Source: RGIG1995 sp045658315 (lineage in GTDB: Bacteria; Bacillota; Clostridia; Oscillospirales; CAG-272). From it: DNA of 11,394 bases. The stretch is taken from the NCBI GenBank assembly GCA_045658315.1, contig JAZOUV010000056.1, forward strand, positions 1 through 11,394. The letters are read 5' to 3'. Both the position numbers and the translations under genes were made by a program. Positions 1 to 6,500 of this stretch are shown here, in pieces; the stretch's first letter is position 1, and each line of letters starts with the position of its first letter. Below the pieces are notes generated by a model. That model searched no databases. It saw only the letters and a program-made list of their open reading frames with translations, and was not told where the DNA came from.

Positions 1-850
1 CATAGTGAAGCGTTGTCAAAAAGCTCATACCTTGCCAACCCATACCTCTTCCTAATGCACCGTCACAACCGCCAATGATATAGTCAGCCTGCAAGAACAG
101 ACCAGGGCCAATTGTATTTGCAGTACAAGGTACTAATGTTGAACGACTCTTGAAGCTTGTGATTGCATTTTGTTCAATTGTAAGCGGATGAAGCTTTGCA
201 CCAATGCGGTATGGTTGCTTTGCCCATTCCTCATCTGTTGCAAATTCTTCGCCAAAATGTGGTTCCCAGAAAGCGATGTGGCACATTCTGCCTATACCGA
301 ATACGAGGATAAGCTTTGCACCTTCGGCTTTGAGTGCAGCAATCTTTTCGGGGTATGTAGGAAGATTGTCTTTTGTTGCAAAGTTTCTCTGATCCTTGGG
401 GATTGTGTATTCGCCCAGAGGATTGAAGAATGCATCTTCCATAGCACACTGGAATGCTGCCTTATTTGTAGAAGGAAGTGTGTTGCCTTCGTTGTCTGCC
501 CATTCATCCATATTGAATGTGTAAACGTGGTCGCACTTGATTTTCCATTCTTTAAGGAAGTAAACTGCCCACTTGTACATACCCATAGGACCTACGGGAA
601 GAATAAAAGCGATCTTTTCGCCTGCTTCTTTAGCTTCCTTGATCTTAAGAGCGATCTCGTGACCCATAAGTGTGTCGAAAGCATAAATGTTATCGCACTT
701 TACGGGTGTAAAATCTTTGTGCCAGAAGGGCTGGGGCTCTGTAGCTGCTTCGGGAGCAAAATCCATACATTTGTTGATTTTGTCGAAATCCCATCCTGCA
801 GGATAGAAGCCTTCGAGTAATGAACCTTTAACGGTTGACATGAAATCCAT
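1..850 (-). CDS. NagB-like glucosamine-6-phosphate isomerase/deaminase family protein (3' end cut by window)
   Basis: The reading frame is open from an ATG at 850-848 to the window edge (283 codons seen, no stop). A ribosome binding site AGGAGG (861-866 on the plus strand) lies 10 nt before this ATG; a second in-frame ATG at 841-839 is less well placed. Two regions match the glucosamine-6-phosphate deaminase/6-phosphogluconolactonase fold: FNMDEW at residues 112-117 (its Asp115 corresponds to catalytic Asp72 of E. coli NagB), and GIGRMCHIAFWEP at 185-197, corresponding to GxGxDGHIAFNEP. His191 and Glu196 match NagB His143 and Glu148, but the Asp141 position is Met189. The phosphate-loop region LPVGPMGMY (84-92) also departs from the usual Gly/Thr-rich motif. 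The part seen already exceeds NagB's usual 240-270 residues. It is the second gene of an operon with a PIG-L deacetylase 45 bp upstream, which fits cytoplasmic amino-sugar metabolism. Family membership is fairly sure; the reaction and substrate are not. Confidence 0.8.
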   Translation of the reverse strand, partial: MDFMSTVKGSLLEGFYPAGWDFDKINKCMDFAPEAATEPQPFWHKDFTPVKCDNIYAFDTLMGHEIALKIKEAKEAGEKIAFILPVGPMGMYKWAVYFLKEWKIKCDHVYTFNMDEWADNEGNTLPSTNKAAFQCAMEDAFFNPLGEYTIPKDQRNFATKDNLPTYPEKIAALKAEGAKLILVFGIGRMCHIAFWEPHFGEEFATDEEWAKQPYRIGAKLHPLTIEQNAITSFKSRSTLVPCTANTIGPGLFLQADYIIGGCDGALGRGMGWQGMSFLTTLHY

Positions 851-895
851 ATTAAATGAACCTCCTAAATGTTATATTATAATTATTTTGATTGT

Positions 896-1600
896 TTAGG
901 GGAGAAGAGTTCCGGGAACTACTTTAGGCCAAAAGTTAGACTTTGTGAACGCTTCGGCATATTGAACGCCGCACTGAAGACCACGGAATCGTGCACAGCT
1001 CTTAACAAATTCTGCAAAGTCTATGTGGTCATGCTCGAGCATCCATTTGAGTTGGCTTTCATGGCAATTGAGCATTTCCATCTTGAGGTCAATAAATTCG
1101 GAAATATCAACATATTCGGTGGGATTTGTTCCTAAACCTGCGATAGTATCCATATAATAGATCGGAACAACCTTTGCTGCTTTACCGCCGGTAGCGGGAT
1201 AGTGGGGAACGCTTGCCGCAAAAGATGCATCGAAAACTAACTGACTAACCGCATTGTGGTCGGGCATATAGTCGTCGGGGCAATGTGTGATAATAACGTC
1301 GGGCTGCTCTTCGCAGATGAGAGCTGTTACCATATCTCTTTGTTCCTTGCAGTCGCCGTAGGCAAGAATATCGCCGATGTCCAATGATCTAACGGGGATT
1401 CCGGCAAGAGCACCTGCTTTTCTGGCTTCTTCGCGACGAATATTTCTAAGTTCATCAGGTTCAATGATTACATGACCGAGGTTACCGTTACAAACGTGAA
1501 CCGCTGTAACTTCGTGACCGAGTTTTTTATACTTTGCGAGTGTGCCTGCACATCCGATTTCAAGGTCATCGGGATGGCAACCGATTGCTAATACTTTCAT
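896..1600 (-). CDS. PIG-L/LmbE family zinc-dependent N-deacetylase
   Basis: This 234-residue protein is of typical length for the PIG-L (LmbE-like) deacetylases, which use zinc to hydrolyse N-acetyl groups from amino sugars such as GlcNAc derivatives. The hallmark HPDD is at residues 9-12, where His9 and Asp12 are expected zinc ligands and Asp11 the catalytic base. The third expected ligand is His115 in the PDHNAVSQ segment (113-120), after a beta strand ending in THCPDD. The N-terminus starts directly with the first beta strand (MKVLAIGC) and there is no signal peptide, so it should act in the cytoplasm. The ATG at 1600-1598 follows a purine-rich GGAGA-type site about 11 nt upstream. It is the first gene of the leftward operon with the NagB-like gene. 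Family calling is strong. The substrate (a GlcNAc phosphate, a disaccharide or a thiol glycoside) cannot be read from sequence; a bacillithiol or mycothiol role is not supported by any neighbour. Confidence 0.92.
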   Translation of the reverse strand: MKVLAIGCHPDDLEIGCAGTLAKYKKLGHEVTAVHVCNGNLGHVIIEPDELRNIRREEARKAGALAGIPVRSLDIGDILAYGDCKEQRDMVTALICEEQPDVIITHCPDDYMPDHNAVSQLVFDASFAASVPHYPATGGKAAKVVPIYYMDTIAGLGTNPTEYVDISEFIDLKMEMLNCHESQLKWMLEHDHIDFAEFVKSCARFRGLQCGVQYAEAFTKSNFWPKVVPGTLLP

Positions 1601-1673
1601 TTTCTCTACATCTCCGTACTGTAAGATTTTTGCACCTTAATTATAGAAAAGTACAAATAATATTTCTCTTATT

Positions 1674-1702
1674 ATGATACACTACCTTTCAAGCTCTGTC
1701 AA
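1674..1702 (-). promoter_or_regulatory. Sigma-A-type promoter of the deacetylase/NagB-like operon
   Basis: On the minus strand a perfect -35 TTGACA (1697-1702) is separated by exactly 17 bp from a -10 TATCAT (1674-1679). The expected start of transcription is near 1667, giving a leader of roughly 65 nt before the deacetylase ATG. No clear operator was recognised. Confidence 0.8.
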
Positions 1703-1813
1703 GAATATTTTGGGAAAATAATTATTTTTTATAACTATAGTAATACTAAAATGCACTATCGAAAAAATAATTGATTGAGAACAGTTTTTTGAAAAAGAAT
1801 AAACAGAAAACTA

Positions 1814-1842
1814 TTGATTTTTTATTAGAGGTGTGATATACT
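1814..1842 (+). promoter_or_regulatory. Promoter of the Wzz-like gene, extended -10
   Basis: A -35 TTGATT (1814-1819), a 17-bp spacer and a -10 TATACT (1837-1842) preceded by TGA (1834-1836), so it reads as an extended -10 element. It lies about 58 bp before the ATG at 1900. Confidence 0.75.
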
Positions 1843-1899
1843 TAATTAATGGTTTTGCTTGGTTTGATTAGTTTGATAAGATGAGGTTGGAAGGACGTT

Positions 1900-2601
1900 A
1901 TGGAATATATTGATTTGAAAGCTTATGCCGCTAAACTGCTCAAAAACTGGGTGATTATTGCTCTGTGTTGTGTTATTGGGATGAGTGTGGCGTTTATTTA
2001 TTCTGAATTTATGGCGACTCGTATGTATCAGTCGAGCGTAAAAATGAGTGTAAGAGAGTCGGACTGGTCGCAAGGGGTTACTACCGGCGGTCTTACGGTT
2101 GCAGGTGAGATGGTTGAAAACTGCATGGTTGTTCTTCAAGAAGAAGTGATGTTTGAAAAGGTTGCTTCGACCGTAAACGAAGAATTGGGATCAAACTATA
2201 TGCCGAGTCAAATAAAAAGGTGGGTATCTTACTCACGTGTGGGAGAGTCGGTGTTCTTTTCTGTTAATGTAAAAACTCCCGATCCTGAACTGTCTGCCGT
2301 TATATGTAACGCTGTTATTGCGATTGCTCCGGACTTTATAGTGAATTATGTTGCAAACATTCCCGTTATACCGTTAGATGATGCGAAGATTAACTATAAT
2401 CCTGTTTCGCCGAATACATCAAAAAATGTTATTATGGGCTTTTTGGCGGCGTTGATTTTGGTTTGCATGGTTATTTTTCTTGCCGTGTACTTTGATAACA
2501 CGGTTTCGGATGAAGAAAAGCTTAAGGAAAAATACGACCTTGCAATTCTCGGAGTTGTACCTAATGTGAATGCTTCATCAAGGAGAATACGGTTACTTTA
2601 A
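1900..2601 (+). CDS. Wzz/YveK-type polysaccharide chain-length determinant or tyrosine-kinase modulator, stand-alone
   Basis: This 233-residue protein has the layout of the Wzz superfamily (polysaccharide co-polymerases such as YveK/CapA). A short cytoplasmic N-terminus starting MEYIDLKAYAAKLLKNW leads into a first membrane segment (about residues 17-34). A long extracytoplasmic domain with YQSSVKMSVRE after the first helix follows, then a Pro-containing approach (VSPNTSK, about 168-174) into a second membrane segment (about 175-195). The short cytoplasmic tail ends with a D-N-T-V-S-x-E-E-K-L-K-E-K-Y-D-L-A-I-L-G-V-V-P pattern, typical of the family's junction to a BY-kinase. In Bacillota these proteins normally pair with a separate tyrosine kinase (YwqD/CapB type) and set polymer length or kinase activity. 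Here there is no kinase: a terminator and rpsT follow. The start is supported by GGAAGGA (1889-1895) just upstream. The family is likely; the polymer involved is unknown. Confidence 0.78.
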   Translation: MEYIDLKAYAAKLLKNWVIIALCCVIGMSVAFIYSEFMATRMYQSSVKMSVRESDWSQGVTTGGLTVAGEMVENCMVVLQEEVMFEKVASTVNEELGSNYMPSQIKRWVSYSRVGESVFFSVNVKTPDPELSAVICNAVIAIAPDFIVNYVANIPVIPLDDAKINYNPVSPNTSKNVIMGFLAALILVCMVIFLAVYFDNTVSDEEKLKEKYDLAILGVVPNVNASSRRIRLL

Positions 2602-2716
2602 TTGCTTGTTTGAATGAAAAGTGCTCTTAAAAAAATTGAAATCCCAAAAACATATTTTTCTATAAGTTGAACGAAATTTGCTCTGTAAATTTACAACTTG
2701 CGAGAAAACAAAACAA

Positions 2717-2765
2717 ACCACCCGAAGAAGAAATTATATCATTCTTTTTCGGGTGGTGTTTTTTG
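2717..2765 (+). terminator. Intrinsic terminator of the Wzz-like gene
   Basis: A 16-bp stem (2717-2732 with 2742-2757, one G-U pair) containing ACCACCCGAA and TTCGGGTGGT has a 9-nt loop and is followed by GTTTTTT. An A-rich stretch precedes the stem, so it could also work for leftward read-through from rpsT. Confidence 0.9.
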
Positions 2766-2776
2766 AAGAGACAAGT

Positions 2777-2806
2777 AAAAATGCCGTCTTCGTTTGAAGA
2801 CGGCAT
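2777..2806 (-). terminator. Intrinsic terminator of rpsT
   Basis: A perfect 11-bp stem (2781-2791 with 2796-2806, ATGCCGTCTTC and its complement) encloses a 4-nt loop. On the minus strand it is followed by a run of T (2781 down to 2777). It starts 13 bp after the rpsT stop codon. A-rich sequence on the other side gives it some bidirectional character. Confidence 0.9.
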
Positions 2807-2818
2807 AATCATTTTTAC

Positions 2819-3085
2819 TTACGCATTCAATGTGTTGAGCTTGCGGGTATACTGGCTCTTTTTGCGAGCAGCGGCATTCTTGTGGAGAAGACCTTGGGCA
2901 ACTGCCTTGTCAAGTTTCTTAACAGTAGCTTTATATGTTTCTGCTGCAACTTCCTTTTCGCCTGCTTCAATTGCTGCTTCGTACTTCTTCATGGAAGTCT
3001 TGAGTGCAGTCTTAAGCATCTTATTCTGTAAGGTTTTAGCCTCGATAGTTTTAACACGCTTCTTTGCGGACTTAATGTTAGGCAT
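2819..3085 (-). CDS. rpsT: Small ribosomal subunit protein S20
   Basis: S20 binds 16S rRNA at the bottom of the 30S body and helps early subunit assembly. The 88-residue product begins with the family hallmark MPNIKSAKKR and is rich in Lys and Ala throughout. It contains the conserved KAVAQGLLHKNAAARKKS segment near the C-terminus, which marks S20. Length matches the usual 85-90 residues. The chosen start is the ATG at 3085-3083, 8 nt after a perfect AGGAGG (3094-3099). A GTG nine bases further upstream (3094-3092) overlaps that ribosome binding site and would add MKH, so it is rejected. The gene is a single-cistron unit: its own promoter lies upstream, its own terminator downstream, it diverges from rpoB and converges on the Wzz-like gene. 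In many Bacillota rpsT lies near holA, gpr or lepA instead; none of these is here. Confidence 0.97.
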   Translation of the reverse strand: MPNIKSAKKRVKTIEAKTLQNKMLKTALKTSMKKYEAAIEAGEKEVAAETYKATVKKLDKAVAQGLLHKNAAARKKSQYTRKLNTLNA

Positions 3086-3093
3086 ATGTTTCA

Positions 3094-3099
3094 CCTCCT
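3094..3099 (-). promoter_or_regulatory. Ribosome binding site that fixes the rpsT start
   Basis: AGGAGG on the minus strand with 8 nt to the ATG at 3085. The upstream in-frame GTG overlaps it and cannot be the start served by this site. Confidence 0.9.
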
Positions 3100-3129
3100 G
3101 AAAAAATCTAATACATCTATCATTTCCCT

Positions 3130-3158
3130 ATATTAGCATACTTTTGGTGAAAAATCAA
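3130..3158 (-). promoter_or_regulatory. rpsT promoter, extended -10
   Basis: On the minus strand: -35 TTGATT (3153-3158), 17-bp spacer, -10 TAATAT (3130-3135) preceded by TGC, an extended -10. It gives a short leader of about 35-40 nt before the rpsT ATG. Confidence 0.8.
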
Positions 3159-3234
3159 CCCCCTTTTTGAATTTTTTGTTTATTTTTTGAAATATTAATT
3201 TTTTGTTAATTTTATAGGTGTGGGGTGAATTGGG

Positions 3235-3263
3235 TTGACAAATTATGTAAAAAATGATAACAT
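3235..3263 (+). promoter_or_regulatory. rpoBC promoter, extended -10
   Basis: A consensus -35 TTGACA (3235-3240), 17-bp spacer, and -10 TAACAT (3258-3263) preceded by TGA (3255-3257). Further A/T-rich -10-like hexamers follow at 3263-3271 but at poor spacing. It diverges from the rpsT promoter with about 76 bp between the two -35 boxes and would give an rpoB leader of about 265 nt. Confidence 0.8.
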
Positions 3264-3269
3264 AATATA

Positions 3270-3535
3270 CTGCAGTACCAGCGTTATGATGAGCGATCAT
3301 ATAAAGCGTAAGTAGTGCAAAAACAAGGAAGAATGCTGTTTTTTTGAAAAAAGCGGTTCCGAAATAATGAATGTTTAGGACATACCACTGAATTTCCGTG
3401 GCGTACATTCTTTGATTTTTTCGCGGCTTATAATTCGGCTGTAACCAGCATGCCGTAGGGGTAGCGAAAGAAAAAAGCATGTAAATCAGGGGGACTTTTT
3501 GGTATGCCTATTAATTTGAATGGAGTGATTGTTGC
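3270..3535 (+). promoter_or_regulatory. Long, potentially structured 5' leader of rpoBC
   Basis: There is no gene in this stretch. Two foldable modules can be seen. The first pairs GAATGT (3369-3374) with ACATTC (3405-3410) around an inner CCAC/GTGG stem (3385-3388 with 3398-3401). The second is a 9-bp stem (3416-3424 with 3464-3472, one G-U pair) that closes a smaller GGC/GCC stem (3425-3427 with 3452-3454) and a GCTG-TAAC-CAGC hairpin (3438-3449). No run of U follows either module, so neither is a classical intrinsic terminator. It matches no riboswitch or r-protein leader I know. Regulation of RNA polymerase synthesis at this leader is possible but is inference. Confidence 0.45.
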
Positions 3536-6500
3536 ATGGTCAAGCCCCATAAACTTGGTACAAACGTCAGAATGAGTTTTTCAAAGATCGATGAAACACT
3601 CGATATGCCGAATCTCATCGAGGTACAGAAAAAGTCATATCAATGGTTTTTGGAAGAAGGTCTCAAGGAAGTATTACGTGATGTGTCTCCTATAGTTGAC
3701 TATTCGGGCAATATTTATATTGAATTTGTAGACTATACTGTTGATCCCAATCCTAAGTACCCTGTTGAAGAGTGCAAGGAAAGAGATGTGAACTACGCAG
3801 TTCCTTTGAGAGTTACCGTACGTATGTACAATAAGGAAACAGGCGAAGTTATTGATAAAAATGTATTTATGGGCGACTTCCCCCTTATGACCGATAACGG
3901 TACTTTCGTTATCAACGGTGCTGAGAGAGTTATTGTTTCTCAGATAGTTCGTTCTCCCGGTATGTATTATGATAGTTCTATCGACAAAACGGGCAAAAAG
4001 CTTTATACTTCAACGGTAATTCCTTACCGCGGTGCATGGCTTGAATACGAAACTGATGCAAATGATATTTTTTATGTTCGTATTGATAAAAACCGTAAGA
4101 TTCCCGTAACTATTCTTATTCGTGCTTTGGGTATTGAGAGCGACGCTGAAATTAAGGCTCATTTCGGTGAAGATCCCAAGATTGTTCAGACTCTTGAAAA
4201 AGACGGTATGAATCAAGAGGCTCAGAAAAACGGTACCACTGTGGGCGATGAGGCATTGAAAGAGATTTATAAGAAACTTCGTCCCGGCGAACCGCCGTTG
4301 GTTGAGAGTGCACAGATTCTTATCAATAACCTTTTCTTTGACCCCAAACGTTACGACCTTGCAAACGTAGGTAGATATAAGTTTGACAAGAAGATGGGTA
4401 TTGCAAGAAGAATTGCCGGCAGAACTCTTGCTCAGCCTGCTGTAAGTCCCATTACAGGCGAGGTTCTTTATGAAGCAGGTGTTCTTGTTACACGTGAGAT
4501 CGCAGATCTAATCGAAAAGGCGGGCGTAAACGAAGCTGTTATTTATACCGAAGAGAATCATACTCTTAAAGTTTTTTCTAACGGTATGGTATATCCTGAA
4601 ACCGTATTCGGTTTTGATCTTAAGGAAGCCGGAATAAATGAAAAGGCAAGACTCTCCGTATTGCTTGAAATAGCTGAAAGCTGTGAGGGTGATAAGGAAA
4701 GAATTGTAGAAGAAGCAAAGACAAGAATTGCCGAGCTTTGTCCTAAACATATTACTAAGGATGATATTTTTGCATCCATCAACTATCTTGTAGGTCTTGC
4801 TCATGATATCGGCAGTGTTGATGATATTGACCATTTGGGTAACCGTAGACTTCGTTGCGTAGGAGAGCTTCTCCAGAACCAGCTCAGGATCGGTTTCTCC
4901 CGTATGGATAAGATTGTTAAGGAGAGAATGACCATTCAGGACAGCGATACGCTCAGTCCCGAAAACCTCATTAATATAAGACCTGTTGTAACTGCTATCC
5001 GTGAGTTTTTCGGCTCATCGCCGTTGTCGCAGTTTATGGACCAGAACAACCCCTTGGCAGAGCTTACGCATAAGCGTCGTTTGTCTGCACTTGGCCCGGG
5101 CGGTCTTTCAAGAGACCGTGCATCTTTCGAGGTTCGTGACGTACACTATACTCATTACGGCAGAGTATGTCCTATCGAAACTCCCGAAGGTCCTAACATC
5201 GGTTTGATTTCTTATCTTTCAACTTATGCAAGAATTAATGACTACGGCTTTATTGAAGCACCCTACAGACGTATTGATAAAGAGACGGGCAGAGTACTTG
5301 ACGAAGTTGAATATATGACTGCCGACGTTGAAGATAATTATACAGTGGTTCAGGCTAACGAGCCCTTAACTGAGGATAACAGATTTGTAAACGAAAGAGT
5401 TACTGCAAGACATCAAGCTGATATTATTGAAATAGATGCATCGCAGGGCGATTATATGGACGTATCTCCCAAGATGGTTGTGTCTGTTGCGACAGCTATG
5501 ATTCCCTTCCTTGAAAACGACGATAACTCACGTGCTCTTATGGGTTCAAACATGCAGAAACAGGCTGTTCCGTTGTTCGTTACCGACTCTCCTATCGTTG
5601 GTACGGGTATGGAATACAAGGCTGCGGTTGACTCGGGTGTTGTTGTAGTAGCAAAAGAGGGCGGACTTGTTGAAAGAGTTTGTGCAGATGAGATTGTTAT
5701 CCGTACATCCAGTGGCAGAAAGGATGCTTATCAGCTTGTTAAGTTCAAGAGATCCAACCAGGGTACTTGTATTAACCAGATCCCGATTGTAAAATGCGGT
5801 GAGTATGTTGAAGACGGACAGGTTATTGCAGACGGTCCCGCAACCGACAAGGGCGAGATCGCACTTGGTAAGAACGCACTTATCGGCTTTATGACTTGGG
5901 AAGGTTATAACTACGAGGACGCTGTACTTCTTAATGAGCGTCTTGTTCGCGATGATGTTTATACATCTATTCATATAGAAGAATATTCTCATGAATCCCG
6001 TGATACGAAGCTCGGGCCGGAAGAGATTACGTGCGAGATTCCCAACGTGGGAGCTGACGGCCTTAAGGATCTCACTCCGGAAGGTATCGTAAGAAAAGGT
6101 ACCGAGGTTAAGGCGGGTGATATTCTTGTAGGTAAGGTTACACCTAAGGGTGAGACAGACCTTACTGCAGAAGAAAGACTCCTCAGGGCTATTTTCGGTG
6201 AAAAGGCAAGAGAAGTAAGAGATACCTCTCTCAGATTGCCTCATGGCGAATCGGGTGTTGTTGTTGATGTTAAAGTATTCTCAAGAGACAACTCCGATGA
6301 TCTGCCTCCCGGTGTAAACAAAGTTGTTAAAGTGTATGTTGCACAGAAGAGAAAGATTTCTGTTGGTGACAAGATGGCGGGACGTCACGGTAACAAGGGT
6401 GTCGTTTCAAGAATTCTTCCTCCCGAAGATATGCCTTTCCTCCCCGACGGTACTCCTCTTGATATAGTTCTTAATCCTTTGGGCGTTCCCTCCCGAATGA

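Larger units (their letters stand above)
1601..1899. other. Divergent intergenic region between the deacetylase operon and the Wzz-like gene
   Basis: This AT-rich spacer of 299 bp carries two back-to-back promoters (1674-1702 leftwards, 1814-1842 rightwards). About 110 bp of A/T-rich sequence between them (1703-1813) shows no convincing ORF, RNA gene or strong inverted repeat. Both promoters could share regulation, but I see no recognisable operator. Confidence 0.6.

Noticed and set aside
170..820. Plus-strand frame of 216 codons opposite the NagB-like gene
   Set aside because: Cys- and Phe-rich shadow of the real minus-strand gene; no ribosome binding site.
2667..3101. Plus-strand frame of 144 codons across the terminators and rpsT
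   Set aside because: It runs through two terminator hairpins and antisense to rpsT, which is certain.
3333..3347. Four-codon leader frame (MLFF) in the rpoB leader
   Set aside because: The purine-rich AAGGA is only 3 nt from the ATG, too close to act well, and so short a frame is expected by chance.
3429..3434. TATAAT inside the rpoB leader as a second promoter
   Set aside because: No -35-like hexamer at 16-18 bp upstream, and it lies within a foldable stem region.
3133..3480. Minus-strand frame of 115 codons with hydrophobic stretches between rpsT and rpoB
   Set aside because: It overlaps both divergent promoters and the rpoB leader, has no ribosome binding site before its ATG, and its hydrophobic look follows from AT-rich DNA. 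Conservation in relatives would be needed to revive it.
5546..6244. Antisense frame of 232 codons inside rpoB
   Set aside because: Same effect as in rpoC: a shadow of rpoB codon bias, no known motifs, no start signals.
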